DNA from: Pseudomonas sp. 8AS
GTDB lineage: Bacteria; Pseudomonadota; Gammaproteobacteria; Pseudomonadales; Pseudomonadaceae
NCBI RefSeq assembly: GCF_902506505.1
Contig: NZ_LR733406.1
Location: forward strand, 2,528,826-2,592,825
DNA length: 64,000 bases
Reading direction: 5' to 3'
Numbering within the stretch: the stretch's first letter is position 1; every line of letters starts with the position of its first letter. The position numbers and the translations under genes are program-made. Under the pieces are notes generated by a model. The model searched no databases. It worked only from the letters and a program-made list of their open reading frames with translations, and was not told where the DNA came from. Below are positions 1-9,618 of this stretch, in pieces.

Positions 1-1
1 C

Positions 2-232
2 AGCCTGGCGATCGACCATGAGCACCAGGTCGAGCGGCTGCTCGCCATGCCGGAGTTTCGCGGTCGCCTGGAGGTCCTGCCGGCCCCCCTGGCCGAAGGA
101 GCCATCTACCTGGCCGTGGGCCGGCAGGTGTACGAGAGCCACAGCCAGACCGTCGAAGCCATCTGGAACGATATCGCTGCCGCGCTACCCATGAACGGCC
201 CGCCGTCACCAGGGGTTCATCGTCCGCGCTGA
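2..232 (+). CDS. C-terminal end of a probable periplasmic substrate-binding protein (partial)
   Basis: The reading frame is open from the window edge to a TGA at 230-232, giving 76 residues of a protein whose start lies outside. The tail resembles the last lobe of family 3 solute-binding proteins: a segment with LAEGAIYLAVGRQVYES, then a short helix with TVEAIWNDIAAAL. This kind of ending is common in small pseudomonad amino-acid binding proteins. The domain is inferred from a short stretch only, so the substrate cannot be named. It converges on acnB. Confidence 0.45.
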   Translation, partial: SLAIDHEHQVERLLAMPEFRGRLEVLPAPLAEGAIYLAVGRQVYESHSQTVEAIWNDIAAALPMNGPPSPGVHRPR

Positions 233-280
233 ACAACGGCGAGCATGGTTTGCCCGGTATTTCGCGGCGCGCATGGGTAG

Positions 281-353
281 GTTGGCGTTGAGCGCAACGA
301 AGCCCAACAACCGGGGCAGGGTCTTTGGGCTTCGTCGCGCTGCGCCTCAACCC
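281..353. repeat. Imperfect inverted repeat between the first gene and acnB
   Basis: The left arm (about 281-308) contains GTTGAGCGCAACGAAGCCCA. The right arm (about 324-353) contains GGGCTTCGTCGCGCTGCGCC and is nearly its reverse complement. Short GC-rich intergenic elements of this style are common in pseudomonads. No gene is visible in 233-453. Confidence 0.5.
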
Positions 354-404
354 AATCTGCGACGCTAAAGTCCCGCCCACGAAAGCGCGGCAAGCGCCAC
401 ATGA

Positions 405-435
405 AAATGCAAAAGCCCCGCACCAGGCGGGGCTT
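405..435 (-). terminator. Rho-independent terminator of acnB
   Basis: On the minus strand a 9-bp perfect stem (AAGCCCCGC / GCGGGGCTT, 413-435) with a five-base loop is followed by TTTTGCATTTT. It sits 19 bases past the acnB stop, as expected for the end of that transcript. Confidence 0.85.
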
Positions 436-453
436 CTGCATTGCAGCTAACGC

Positions 454-3054
454 TTAGACCTGAACGGCAGGGATCTTGGCGTTGGCCGCGGCTTCGCGGA
501 ACTCGGCGATCTGGTCGAAGGAGAGGTAGCGGTAAACGTCGGCAGCCATGCTGTCGATGTCTTTCGCGTACTCCATGTACTCCTCGACGGTCGGCAGCTT
601 ACCGGTGATCGAGGCGACCGCTGCCAGTTCGGCAGAGGCCAGGTACACGTTGGTGGCGTCGCCCAGACGGTTCGGGAAGTTACGGGTCGAGGTGGAGACC
701 ACGGTCGAACCGGTCTGTACCCGCGCCTGGTTACCCATGCACAGCGAGCAGCCCGGCATTTCCAGGCGCGCGCCGGAGCGGCCGAAGATGCCGTAGTAGC
801 CTTCCTCGGTCAGCTGGTGGACGTCCATCTTGGTCGGCGGCGCCAGCCACAGACGGGTCGGAATGCCGCCCTTGACCTTGTCCAGCAGCTTACCGGCAGC
901 GCGGAAGTGACCGATGTTGGTCATGCACGAACCGATGAACACTTCGTCGATCTTCTGCCCGGCCACGCTGGACAGCAGGCGGGCGTCGTCCGGGTCGTTC
1001 GGCGCGCAGAGTACCGGCTCTTTGACCTCGGCCAGGTCGATCTCGATGATCTCGGCGTATTCGGCATCCTTGTCGGCTTCCAGCAGTTGCGGGTTGGCCA
1101 GCCAGGCTTCCATGGCCTGGGCGCGACGCTCCAGGGTGCGGGCATCGCCGTAGCCTTCGCCGATCATCCAGCGCAGCATGGTGATGTTGGAGCGCAGGTA
1201 CTCGGCGATGGCCTTTTCCGGCAGCTTGATGGTGCAACCGGCGGCGGAACGTTCGGCGGAGGCGTCGGACAGCTCGAAAGCCTGCTCGACGGTCAGCTCG
1301 TCCAGACCTTCGATCTCCAGGATGCGGCCGGAGAAGGCGTTGATCTTGCCCTTCTTCTCGACGGTCAGCAGGCCCTGCTTGATCGCGTAGTAAGGGATGG
1401 CGTGTACCAGGTCACGCAGGGTGATGCCCGGCTGCAGCTTGCCCTTGAAACGCACCAGCACCGACTCCGGCATGTCCAGCGGCATGACGCCGGTGGCGGC
1501 GGCGAAGGCGACCAGGCCGGAACCGGCCGGGAAGGAGATACCCAGCGGGAAGCGGGTGTGCGAGTCGCCACCGGTACCGACGGTATCCGGCAGCAGCATG
1601 CGGTTCAGCCAGCTGTGGATGATGCCGTCGCCGGGCTTGAGGGAGACGCCGCCGCGATTGCGCATGAAGTCGGGCAGGCTGTGGTGGGTCTTCACATCCA
1701 CCGGCTTGGGGTAGGCGGCGGTGTGGCAGAAGGACTGCATCACCAGGTCGGCGGAGAAGCCCAGGCACGCCAGGTCCTTCAGCTCGTCGCGGGTCATCGG
1801 GCCGGTGGTGTCCTGCGAGCCGACGGTGGTCATCTTCGGTTCGCAGTAGGTGCCGGGGCGGATGCCTTCGACGCCGCAGGCGCGGCCGACCATCTTCTGC
1901 GCCAGGGTGAAGCCCTTGCCGCTGTCGGCCGGGGCTTGCGGCTTCTTGAACAGGGTGGACGGCGCCAGGCCCAGCTCGGCGCGGGCCTTCTCGGTCAGGC
2001 CGCGGCCGATGATCAGCGGAATGCGGCCGCCGGCGCGCACTTCGTCGAGCAAGACCTCGGTTTTCAGTTCGAAGCTGGCCAGCAGTTCTTCGCTGCCATG
2101 CTTGCAGACCTTGCCGGCGTAGGGGTAGAGGTCGATCACGTCGCCCATGTGCAGGTTGGCCACGTCGAACTCGATCGGCAGGGCGCCGGCGTCTTCCATG
2201 GTGTTGTAGAAGATCGGCGCGATCTTGTTGCCGAAGCAGAAGCCGCCGGCGCGCTTGTTAGGCACGTTGGGGATGTCGTCGCCGAAGAACCACTGCACCG
2301 AGTTGGTGGCGGACTTGCGCGAGGAGCCGGTGCCGACCACGTCGCCGACATAGGCCACCGGGTAGCCCTTGGCCTTGACCGCGGCGATCTGCGCCAGCGG
2401 GCCGATGGCGCCGGGTTGCTGCGGCTCGATGCCGTCGCGGGCCATCTTCAGCATGGCCAGGGCGTGCTGCGGGATATCCGGGCGCGACCAGGCTTCGGTG
2501 GCCGGCGACAGGTCGTCGGTGTTGGTTTCGCCGGGCACCTTGAATACGGTCAGGGTGATCTTCTCGGCCAGCAGCGGGCGGTTCTGGAACCACTCGCCCT
2601 CGGCCCAGGAGGCCAGCACGGCCTTGGCCGCGGCGTTGCCCTGCTTGGCGCGTTCGGCGACGTCGTGGAAGGCGTCGAACATCAGCAGGGTGTGCTTGAG
2701 CTGTTCGGCAGCCACATCGGCCAGCTCGGCGTCGTCCAGCAGCTCGACCAGGGTGGTGATGTTGTAGCCGCCCTGCATGGTGCCCAGCAGCTCGACGGCG
2801 CGGCTCTTGGACAGCAGCGGCGAGCTGGCTTCGCCCTTGGCCAGGGCGGAGAGGAAACCGGCCTTGACGTAGGCGGCTTCGTCCACGCCGGCGGGGACGC
2901 GGTTGCTGATCAGGTCGAGCAGGGTGGCTTCTTCGCCAGCCGTTGGATTTTGCAGCAGCTCGACCAGGGCGGCGGTCTGTTCGGCGCTCAGCGCCAGGGG
3001 CGGCAGGCCCAGCGCGGCGCGCTCGGCTACATGGTTGCGATAGGCTTCAAGCAC
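454..3054 (-). CDS. acnB: Bifunctional aconitate hydratase 2 / 2-methylisocitrate dehydratase
   Basis: An 866-residue cytoplasmic 4Fe-4S enzyme, the same size as E. coli AcnB (865). It interconverts citrate and isocitrate in the TCA cycle, and can hydrate 2-methyl-cis-aconitate in the 2-methylcitrate cycle. The AcnB-specific N-terminal HEAT-like helical domain ([19 protein letters not shown] at the start) precedes the swivel domain with [20 protein letters not shown]. The catalytic half follows. The cluster cysteines fit [10 protein letters not shown] (near 710) and [10 protein letters not shown] (near 769-772). It lies 187 bases downstream of prpB on the same strand, so both could be transcribed together, and that neighbour makes a role in methylcitrate breakdown likely. 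A strong terminator follows. There are no frame breaks. Confidence 0.97.
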   Translation of the reverse strand: MLEAYRNHVAERAALGLPPLALSAEQTAALVELLQNPTAGEEATLLDLISNRVPAGVDEAAYVKAGFLSALAKGEASSPLLSKSRAVELLGTMQGGYNITTLVELLDDAELADVAAEQLKHTLLMFDAFHDVAERAKQGNAAAKAVLASWAEGEWFQNRPLLAEKITLTVFKVPGETNTDDLSPATEAWSRPDIPQHALAMLKMARDGIEPQQPGAIGPLAQIAAVKAKGYPVAYVGDVVGTGSSRKSATNSVQWFFGDDIPNVPNKRAGGFCFGNKIAPIFYNTMEDAGALPIEFDVANLHMGDVIDLYPYAGKVCKHGSEELLASFELKTEVLLDEVRAGGRIPLIIGRGLTEKARAELGLAPSTLFKKPQAPADSGKGFTLAQKMVGRACGVEGIRPGTYCEPKMTTVGSQDTTGPMTRDELKDLACLGFSADLVMQSFCHTAAYPKPVDVKTHHSLPDFMRNRGGVSLKPGDGIIHSWLNRMLLPDTVGTGGDSHTRFPLGISFPAGSGLVAFAAATGVMPLDMPESVLVRFKGKLQPGITLRDLVHAIPYYAIKQGLLTVEKKGKINAFSGRILEIEGLDELTVEQAFELSDASAERSAAGCTIKLPEKAIAEYLRSNITMLRWMIGEGYGDARTLERRAQAMEAWLANPQLLEADKDAEYAEIIEIDLAEVKEPVLCAPNDPDDARLLSSVAGQKIDEVFIGSCMTNIGHFRAAGKLLDKVKGGIPTRLWLAPPTKMDVHQLTEEGYYGIFGRSGARLEMPGCSLCMGNQARVQTGSTVVSTSTRNFPNRLGDATNVYLASAELAAVASITGKLPTVEEYMEYAKDIDSMAADVYRYLSFDQIAEFREAAANAKIPAVQV

Positions 3055-3147
3055 GGTGTGGTTCCTCGGGTCGGAAGGCCCCTGTGGTGAGTTCTCGGGG
3101 CCGGTCGATGAGTCGGCGCGCCGGCTGGGTGTGCCGGGCGCTCGGTG

Positions 3148-3232
3148 CTGCTCTCCCTTCAGAGAGAGGGCTGGGGAGGGGCCGCCTTTCCGAGACAGTG
3201 ATCCACCCTAACCCGCTCTCGGAAGGGAGAGC
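3148..3232. repeat. GC-rich intergenic hairpins between prpB and acnB
   Basis: The gap holds CTCTC-rich hairpins, for example GCTCTC/GAGAGC at 3215-3232 with a GGAAGG loop, and a CTCTC/GAGAG pair around 3151-3167. A related CCTCTCC/GGAGAGG hairpin occurs at 57511-57532. This looks like a dispersed extragenic element and may cause partial termination or mRNA processing after prpB. Confidence 0.35.
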
Positions 3233-3241
3233 GGCGGGCAG

Positions 3242-4126
3242 TTACTTCTTGGCGGCGAACAGCGCGTCGAGGCTCTGCTCGAAGGCGTGGTAGTTGATGC
3301 GCTCGTACAGCTCCATGCGGGTCTGCATGGTGTCGACCACGTTCTTCTGGGTGCCGTCGCGGCGCACGGCCATGTAGACGTTCTCCGCCGCCTTGTTCAT
3401 GGCGCGGAAGGCCGACAGCGGGTACAGCACCAGGGACACGTCGACCGCGGCCAGTTCCTCGGTGGTGTACAGCGGCGTGGCGCCGAATTCGGTGATGTTG
3501 GCCAGGATCGGCGCCTTCACCCGGTCGGCGAAGGTCTTGTACATCGCCAGCTCGGTGATCGCCTCCGGGAAGATCATGTCGGCGCCGGCCTCGATGCAGG
3601 CGGCCGCACGGTCCAGCGCCGAGTTCAGGCCTTCCACGGCTAGGGCGTCGGTGCGCGCCATGATCACGAAGCTGTCGTCGGTACGGGCATCCACGGCTGC
3701 CTTGATGCGGTCGACCATCTCCTGCTGGGAGACGATTTCCTTGTTCGGACGGTGGCCGCAGCGCTTGGCGCCGACCTGGTCCTCGATATGGATGGCGGCG
3801 GCGCCGAACTTGATCATCGACTTGACGGTGCGCGCCACGTTGAACGCCGAGGCGCCGAAGCCGGTGTCGACATCCACCAGCAGCGGCAGGTCGCACACGT
3901 CGGTAATGCGGCGCACGTCGGTGAGCACGTCATCCAGGCCGGTGATGCCCAGGTCCGGCAGGCCCAGGGAGCCGGCGGCCACTCCGCCGCCGGACAGGTA
4001 GATGGCCTTGAAGCCGGCGCGCTTGGCCAGCAGGGCATGGTTGGCGTTGATCGCGCCGATCACTTGCAGGGGATGTTCGCTGGCGACCGCATCGCGAAAG
4101 CGCTGGCCGGGAGTGTTCAAGCTCAT
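3242..4126 (-). CDS. prpB: Methylisocitrate lyase
   Basis: A 294-residue member of the isocitrate lyase/PEP mutase superfamily. It cleaves (2S,3R)-2-methylisocitrate to pyruvate and succinate, the last step of propionyl-CoA oxidation. Visible landmarks are the substrate loop region [16 protein letters not shown] (45-60), the metal site VDVDTGFG (84-91) and the lyase signature KRCGH at 121-125 with the catalytic Cys. These separate it from oxaloacetate decarboxylase relatives. The ATG has AGAGGTGAG just upstream on the minus strand. A palindrome of the kind bound by GntR-type Prp regulators lies 126 bases upstream. The usual partners prpC, acnD and prpF are not in the window; acnB, the next gene, can supply the preceding hydration step. 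Confidence 0.93.
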   Translation of the reverse strand: MSLNTPGQRFRDAVASEHPLQVIGAINANHALLAKRAGFKAIYLSGGGVAAGSLGLPDLGITGLDDVLTDVRRITDVCDLPLLVDVDTGFGASAFNVARTVKSMIKFGAAAIHIEDQVGAKRCGHRPNKEIVSQQEMVDRIKAAVDARTDDSFVIMARTDALAVEGLNSALDRAAACIEAGADMIFPEAITELAMYKTFADRVKAPILANITEFGATPLYTTEELAAVDVSLVLYPLSAFRAMNKAAENVYMAVRRDGTQKNVVDTMQTRMELYERINYHAFEQSLDALFAAKK

Positions 4127-4251
4127 GACTCACCTCTGGGTTCGGTTGTCTGTTGTTGAAGACCCGGCGCCCACGGCGTCGTGTCGACACATTCTTGGAT
4201 TTGCTCGAAAAGTACCCAGCCAGAACCGGTTGGTCAATGGAAATGTTGAAA

Positions 4252-4263
4252 ATTGTCGACAAT
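4252..4263. promoter_or_regulatory. Palindromic operator ATTGTCGACAAT upstream of prpB
   Basis: This perfect 12-bp palindrome is centred about 131 bases upstream of the prpB start. The core TTGTCGACAA is the sort of site reported for the GntR-type regulator of propionate genes in pseudomonads (recalled, not checked). The regulator gene is not present here. The rest of 4127-4637 contains no gene, only this site and a second copy at 4401. Confidence 0.6.
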
Positions 4264-4400
4264 GTTGATGGGCGGCATGCGGCCGCCTGCCAGCCAGCTA
4301 CGGTTGCAGGTCCTGCGAGCCGCGTGAGCACTGCGGCTGGCGGGCATTGCTGGTTGGGTTGGTGGATGGCGCGCATGGGGCGCGCAAGGTGGCTGGCGGT

Positions 4401-4412
4401 ATTGTCGACAAT
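4401..4412. promoter_or_regulatory. Second copy of the ATTGTCGACAAT palindrome
   Basis: An exact second copy of the 12-bp palindrome lies 137 bases from the first and about 230 bases upstream of the thiolase start. Two identical palindromes in one divergent intergenic region suggest one regulator acting on both prpB and the thiolase operon, or a looped repressor complex. Confidence 0.55.
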
Positions 4413-4637
4413 TTGTCGCTGCCCGCGCGCTCTCGGGGCGGGCGTTGTGGTGATTTATGGAGCTGTAGGCGCCTAAAGCCTGTGGTCGAAGCCTGCGTGT
4501 CATGAAATGGCTGATGTTTGTCATTAAATGAAAAGACGTTGGAGCGGGATGCCCCTAGATTGAGGCCGTTTTGCGCAATCGGTTGCGGGAATCTCACCGG
4601 ACCGGGCGCTGCAACTGAATCTAAACGGAGCTCCCCC

Positions 4638-5822
4638 ATGTCTACCCCGGAAGTGTTTATCGTCAGCGCCGCACGAACTGCAATTGGCTCCTTCGGTGGT
4701 GCGCTCAAGGACACGCCGCTGGCGCAACTGGCCACCACGGCGGTGAGCGCGGCCCTGCAGCGCAGCGGTTGTGCGGCCGAGCGGGTGGGCCATGTGGTGC
4801 TGGGCAACGTCATTCCGACCGAGGCCCGTGACGCCTACCTGTCGCGGGTGGCGGCGATGGACGCCGGCATTCCAAAGGAAACCCCGGCATTCAACGTCAA
4901 CCGCCTGTGCGGTTCCGGCCTGCAGGCCATCATCTCGGCGGCGCAGGGCCTGCTGCTCGGCGAAACCGAGGTGGCGATTGCCGGCGGTGCCGAATCCATG
5001 AGCCGCGGTGCCTACCTGCTGCCCGGCGCGCGCTGGGGTGGCCGCCTTGGCGACATGCAGGCCCAGGACTACATGCTCGGTATCCTGCACGACCCCTTCC
5101 AGCGCATCCACATGGGCATCACCGCCGAGAATGTGGCCGAGCAGCAGGGCATCAGCCGCGAGGCGCAGGATGAGCTGGCCCTGGAGAGCCAGCGCCGCGC
5201 GGCCCGGGCGATTGCCGAAGGGCGCTTCGCCGGGCAGATCGTCCCGGTCGAGCTGAAGACCCGCAAGGGCGTGCAGCTGTTCGAGGTCGATGAGCATGTG
5301 CGCGGCGATGTGTCCCTGGAGCAGCTGGCGGCGATGAAGACCGCCTTCAAGCAGGGCGGCACGGTCACCGCCGGCAACGCCTCGGGTCTCAACGACGGCG
5401 CGGCGGCCGTGCTGATGGCCAGCGGCGCGGCGGTCAAGAGCGACAACCTGCGTCCGCTGGCCCGCCTGGTCAGCTATGCCCATGCCGGCGTCGAGCCGCA
5501 CCTGATGGGGCTGGGGCCGATCCCGGCCACCCGCCTGGCGCTGCAGCGCGCCGGCCTCTCGGTGGCCGATCTGGATGTGATCGAGTCCAACGAAGCCTTT
5601 GCCGCCCAGGCCTGTGCCGTGGCCCGCGAGCTGGACTTCGACCCGGCCAAGCTCAACCCCAACGGTTCGGGCATTTCCCTCGGTCATCCGGTCGGTGCGA
5701 CCGGGGCGATAATCGTTACCAAGGCCATTCACGAGCTGCAGCGCATCCAGGGCCGCTATGCCCTGGTGACCATGTGCATCGGCGGCGGCCAGGGCATTGC
5801 CGCCATTTTCGAGCGCGTCTGA
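4638..5822 (+). CDS. Acetyl-CoA C-acyltransferase (thiolase)
   Basis: A 394-residue thiolase, which cleaves 3-ketoacyl-CoA with CoA or condenses two acyl-CoAs. The acylated nucleophile is Cys91 in NRLCGSGLQAI. The NEAFAAQ motif, the His in SLGHPVGATGA (near 350) and the second Cys in CIGGGQG (near 381) complete the active site. I chose ATG 4638 because GGAG lies ten bases upstream and the protein then begins at the normal thiolase start. The frame is open further upstream to 4518 without a better site. It leads a three-gene set with an acyl-CoA dehydrogenase and an acyl-CoA ligase, so a degradative beta-oxidation role is more likely than polyhydroxybutyrate synthesis. Chain-length preference cannot be told. 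Confidence 0.9.
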   Translation: MSTPEVFIVSAARTAIGSFGGALKDTPLAQLATTAVSAALQRSGCAAERVGHVVLGNVIPTEARDAYLSRVAAMDAGIPKETPAFNVNRLCGSGLQAIISAAQGLLLGETEVAIAGGAESMSRGAYLLPGARWGGRLGDMQAQDYMLGILHDPFQRIHMGITAENVAEQQGISREAQDELALESQRRAARAIAEGRFAGQIVPVELKTRKGVQLFEVDEHVRGDVSLEQLAAMKTAFKQGGTVTAGNASGLNDGAAAVLMASGAAVKSDNLRPLARLVSYAHAGVEPHLMGLGPIPATRLALQRAGLSVADLDVIESNEAFAAQACAVARELDFDPAKLNPNGSGISLGHPVGATGAIIVTKAIHELQRIQGRYALVTMCIGGGQGIAAIFERV

Positions 5823-5925
5823 CCCGCACTCGCGGCCTTGACTCTTACAGGCGCTGCGCCAGCGCCTTCCTTATATGGCCGGGGGCGATTCGTCGCCCCG
5901 GCACTCTGTTGTGGGTAATTCCAGC

Positions 5926-7704
5926 ATGGCTGACTACAAAGCTCCCCTGCGCGACATGCGCTTCGTGCTCAATGAAGTCTTCGAGGTGTCCAAACTCTGG
6001 GCCCAGTTGCCGGGCCTGGCCGAGGTGGTGGATGAAGACACCGCCGCCGCCATCCTCGAAGAAGCCGGCAAGGTCAGTGCCGGGGTGATCGCCCCGCTGA
6101 ACCGCAGCGGCGACGAGGAAGGCTGCTCCTGGGAAGGCGGCGTGGTGACAACCCCGGCCGGCTTCCCCGAGGCCTGGCGCACCTATGCCGAAGGCGGCTG
6201 GGTCGGAGTGGTCGGCGCGCCGGAGTTCGGCGGCATGGGCATGCCCAAGGTGATCGGCGCCCAGGTCGAGGAGATGGTCAACTCGGCCAACCTGTCGTTC
6301 GGCCTGTACCCGATGCTGACCGCCGGCGCCTGCCTGTCGATCCTCAACCACGCCAGCGAGGAGCTGAAGCAGCAGTACCTGCCGCCGATGTACGAAGGCC
6401 GCTGGGCCGGTTCCATGTGCCTGACCGAGCCGCATGCGGGCACCGACCTGGGCATCATCAGAACCCGCGCCGAGCCCCAGGCCGACGGCAGCTACAAAAT
6501 CACCGGCACCAAGATCTTCATCACCGGCGGCGAGCAGGATCTCTCCGAGAACATCGTCCACCTGGTGCTGGCCAAGCTGCCGGACGCCCCGGCCGGGCCG
6601 AAAGGCATCTCGCTGTTCCTGGTGCCCAAGGTGATGGTGGGTGCCGACGGCTCCCTGGGCGAGCGCAATGCAGTGAACTGCGGCTCCATCGAGCACAAGA
6701 TGGGCATCAAGGCCTCCGCTACCTGCGTGATGAACTTCGACGGCGCCACCGGCTGGATAGTCGATGCGCCGAACAAGGGTCTCAACGCCATGTTCACCAT
6801 GATGAACTACGAGCGCCTGGGTGTCGGCATCCAGGGTCTGGCCCTGGGCGAGCGTTCCTACCAGAGCGCCGTCGAGTACGCCCGTGACCGCATCCAGAGC
6901 CGCGCACCGAGCGGCCCGCAGGCCAAGGACAAGGCTGCCGACCCGATCATCGTGCATCCGGACGTGCGCCGCATGCTGCTGACCATGAAGGCGCTGAACG
7001 AAGGCGGTCGTACCTTCTCCAGCTACGTCGCCATGCAGCTGGACACCGCCAAGTACAGCATCGATCCGGACACCCGCAAGCGCGCCGAAGAGCTGGTGGC
7101 CCTGCTGACTCCGGTGGCCAAGGCTTTCCTTACCGACATGGGCCTGGAAACCACCATCCACGGCCAGCAGGTCTTTGGCGGCCACGGTTACGTGCGGGAG
7201 TGGGGCCAGGAGCAGCTGATCCGCGACTGCCGCATCACCCAGATCTACGAAGGTACCAACGGCATCCAGTCGCTCGACCTGATGGCGCGCAAGGTGGTCG
7301 GCAATGGCGGCAGCTTCTACCAGCACTTCAGCGATGAAGTGAAAGCCTTTATCGGCAGCGCCGATGCCTCGCTGGCCGAGTTCACCGGCCCGCTCAAGGC
7401 CGCCGTGGAGAACCTCGACGCCCTGACCCTGTGGGTCATCGAGCAGGCCAAGGCCAATCCCAACGAAGTGGGCGCCGCCTCCGTCGAGTACCTGCAGGTG
7501 TTCGGCTACACCGCCTACGCCTACATGTGGGCGTTGATGGCGCGCGCCGCCCTGGGCAAGGAGGGTGACGACGAGTTCTACGCCAGCAAACTGGGCACCG
7601 CGCGCTTCTACTTCGCCCGCCTGCTGCCGCGTATCCACTCGCTGATCGCTGCGGTCAAGGCCGGCAGCGAATCGCTGTACCTGCTCGACGCCGCGCAGTT
7701 CTGA
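5926..7704 (+). CDS. Acyl-CoA dehydrogenase of the long (DmdC/FadE5-like) type
   Basis: A 592-residue flavoenzyme that introduces the alpha,beta double bond into an acyl-CoA. It is longer than classical 380-residue enzymes, like the group that includes methylthiopropionyl-CoA dehydrogenase DmdC, with an extra N-terminal segment and a C-terminal extension. MCLTEPHAGTDLG (near 165-177) and KITGTKIFITGGE form the FAD/substrate fold. QVFGGHGYVREWGQEQLIRD and the catalytic-base region YEGTNGIQSLDL lie near 440-465. ATG 5926 is chosen because the family normally starts MADYKAPLRDMRF. It lies 103 bases after the thiolase and 113 before the ligase, so the three probably act in sequence on one acid. 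Confidence 0.9.
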   Translation: MADYKAPLRDMRFVLNEVFEVSKLWAQLPGLAEVVDEDTAAAILEEAGKVSAGVIAPLNRSGDEEGCSWEGGVVTTPAGFPEAWRTYAEGGWVGVVGAPEFGGMGMPKVIGAQVEEMVNSANLSFGLYPMLTAGACLSILNHASEELKQQYLPPMYEGRWAGSMCLTEPHAGTDLGIIRTRAEPQADGSYKITGTKIFITGGEQDLSENIVHLVLAKLPDAPAGPKGISLFLVPKVMVGADGSLGERNAVNCGSIEHKMGIKASATCVMNFDGATGWIVDAPNKGLNAMFTMMNYERLGVGIQGLALGERSYQSAVEYARDRIQSRAPSGPQAKDKAADPIIVHPDVRRMLLTMKALNEGGRTFSSYVAMQLDTAKYSIDPDTRKRAEELVALLTPVAKAFLTDMGLETTIHGQQVFGGHGYVREWGQEQLIRDCRITQIYEGTNGIQSLDLMARKVVGNGGSFYQHFSDEVKAFIGSADASLAEFTGPLKAAVENLDALTLWVIEQAKANPNEVGAASVEYLQVFGYTAYAYMWALMARAALGKEGDDEFYASKLGTARFYFARLLPRIHSLIAAVKAGSESLYLLDAAQF

Positions 7705-7817
7705 TCGCTCCGCGCCCTGGCCGGCAAGCGCCGCCGGGGCACGGTCATTGCAGATCGGTGCCCCCGCGCCGATCGAACCCTAGATGCAATTCAATGCAAC
7801 CCCTTGGGAGCTGCACC

Positions 7818-9467
7818 ATGCTCAAAACAAAAATAATGCCCTGCGCACAAGGCGCCTACAGCTACCCCTTGCTGATCAAGAGCCTGCTGCTCTCGGGGCA
7901 GCGCTACGAAGCCGAGCAGGAGATCGTCTACGCCGACAAGCTGCGTTACAACTATCGCACCCTCAACGAGCGCATCCGCCAGCTGGCCAACGCCCTGACC
8001 GCGGCCGGGGTCAAGGCCGGCGATACGGTGGCCGTGCTGGACTGGGACAGCCACCGCTACCTGGAATGCTTCTTCGCCGTGCCGATGATCGGCGCCGTGC
8101 TGCACACGGTGAACATCCGCATGTCGCCGGAGCAGGTGCTTTACACCATGAACCATGCCGAGGACGATCTGGTCCTGGTACATGACGACTTCCTGCCGCT
8201 ACTGGAGCAGATCCAGGACGAGCTGACCACCGTCAAGGGCTATGTCCAGCTCACCGACGACTGCGCCAAGGCCACCAGCCTGCCGGTGTGGGGCGAGTAC
8301 GAGGCCCTGCTGGCCGACGCCTCGAAGCAGTATGACTTCCCCGATTTCGACGAGAATTCGGTGGCCACCACCTTCTACACCACCGGCACCACCGGCAACC
8401 CGAAAGGGGTGTACTTCAGCCACCGTCAACTGGTGCTGCATACCCTCAATGCCGTCGGCACCCTGGGCGCCTATCGCGGCCTGCCGCTGCTGCGCTCCGA
8501 TGACGTGTACATGCCCATCACGCCGATGTTCCACGTGCATGCCTGGGGGGTGCCCTACGTGGCCACCCTGATGGGCATCAAGCAGGTCTATCCGGGCCGT
8601 TACGAGCCCAACACCCTGGTTCGCCTGTTCCGTGAGGAAAAGGTCAGCTTCTCCCATTGCGTGCCGACCATCCTGCAGATGCTCCTCAGCTGCCCGGAAG
8701 CGGCGCAGACCGACTTCAGCGGCTGGAAGATCCTCATCGGCGGCAGCGCCCTGGCCCTCGGCATCGCCAGCCAGGCCGCCAATCGCGGCATGCTGGTACA
8801 CGCCGGCTACGGCATGTCGGAAACCTGCCCGCTGCTGTGCACCACCTACCTGCGCGCCGCCGAACTGGCGCAGCCGATGGATGCGCAACTGCCCCTGCGG
8901 ATCAAGGCCGGGGTGCCGGTCGCCATGGTTGACATGCGGATCATCGATGCCAATGGCCAGGACGTGCCGCACGACGGCGAGGCAGTGGGCGAGATCGTGG
9001 TGCGCGCGCCGTGGCTGACCCAGGGCTACCTGCACGAGCCGGAAAAGGGCGCCGAGCTGTGGGAAGGCGGCTGGCTGCATACCGGCGACATCGGCTCCAT
9101 CGATGAGCGCGGCGGCCTGGAAATCAAGGACCGGATCAAGGACGTGATCAAGACCGGTGGCGAGTGGATCAGCTCCCTGGATCTGGAGAGCATGATCAGC
9201 GAGCACCCGGCGGTCACATCGGTCGCTGTGGTCGGAATTCCCGATGACCAGTGGGGCGAGCGACCCATGGCGATGGTGGTCTGCGCTCCCGGCGCCGCGC
9301 TCGACCAGGCAGCGCTGGAGCAGCACCTGCTGCAGTTCGTCGACAGCGGGCAGATCAACAAGTGGGCGATCCCCAAGCAGATCAAGTTCGTCGCCGACAT
9401 CCCCAAGACCAGCGTCGGCAAGATCAACAAGAAGCTCATCCGGGAGAACGAGCTGGCGGGCCGCTGA
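7818..9467 (+). CDS. Medium/long-chain fatty-acid-type acyl-CoA ligase (DmdB-like)
   Basis: A 549-residue ANL-superfamily enzyme that activates a carboxylic acid with ATP and CoA. The P-loop-like motif is YTTGTTGNPKGV (near 188-199). The adenylate motif is GYGMSETCP, the hinge is TGDIGSIDERGGLEIKDRIKD, and the C-terminal lysine motif is KTSVGKINKK. ATG 7818 follows GGGAGCTGCACC; upstream in-frame starts have no ribosome site. Overall shape and the neighbouring long acyl-CoA dehydrogenase fit the 3-methylmercaptopropionate ligase group, but no DmdD-like hydratase is present. The substrate is therefore left open: a medium-chain or branched acid is equally possible. Confidence 0.88.
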   Translation: MLKTKIMPCAQGAYSYPLLIKSLLLSGQRYEAEQEIVYADKLRYNYRTLNERIRQLANALTAAGVKAGDTVAVLDWDSHRYLECFFAVPMIGAVLHTVNIRMSPEQVLYTMNHAEDDLVLVHDDFLPLLEQIQDELTTVKGYVQLTDDCAKATSLPVWGEYEALLADASKQYDFPDFDENSVATTFYTTGTTGNPKGVYFSHRQLVLHTLNAVGTLGAYRGLPLLRSDDVYMPITPMFHVHAWGVPYVATLMGIKQVYPGRYEPNTLVRLFREEKVSFSHCVPTILQMLLSCPEAAQTDFSGWKILIGGSALALGIASQAANRGMLVHAGYGMSETCPLLCTTYLRAAELAQPMDAQLPLRIKAGVPVAMVDMRIIDANGQDVPHDGEAVGEIVVRAPWLTQGYLHEPEKGAELWEGGWLHTGDIGSIDERGGLEIKDRIKDVIKTGGEWISSLDLESMISEHPAVTSVAVVGIPDDQWGERPMAMVVCAPGAALDQAALEQHLLQFVDSGQINKWAIPKQIKFVADIPKTSVGKINKKLIRENELAGR

Positions 9468-9554
9468 ATATCGGGGTGCTGTAGGGAGCCTGGCCCCAGG
9501 GACGGAGCAGGGCGGGCAGGGTGGCGCTGGGCGTACGGCCTGAGGCGACCGATT

Positions 9555-9584
9555 GCGATTATCGAACCATGGTTCGATAATCGC
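9555..9584. promoter_or_regulatory. 30-bp perfect palindrome upstream of pcaR (PcaR operator)
   Basis: Bases 9555-9584 read identically on both strands. Each half contains GTTCGATAATCGC, matching the core of the 15-bp PcaR site recalled from P. putida (GTTCGATAATCGCAC). It ends 34 bases before the pcaR start codon, which fits autoregulation. It follows the acyl-CoA ligase gene with no clear terminator between. Confidence 0.75.
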
Positions 9585-9618
9585 GCAAACTCCGCGCCCC
9601 ACGCACAGGACGACACCC

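Noticed and set aside
817..3090. 757-codon plus-strand open frame opposite acnB
   Set aside because: It is a low-complexity G/A/Q/V/L/R-rich shadow of a clearly conserved enzyme; long antisense frames are expected in high-GC DNA.
5845..7638. 597-codon minus-strand frame opposite the acyl-CoA dehydrogenase
   Set aside because: Same shadow effect: no ribosome site, no protein-like motifs, and the other strand encodes a full flavoenzyme.
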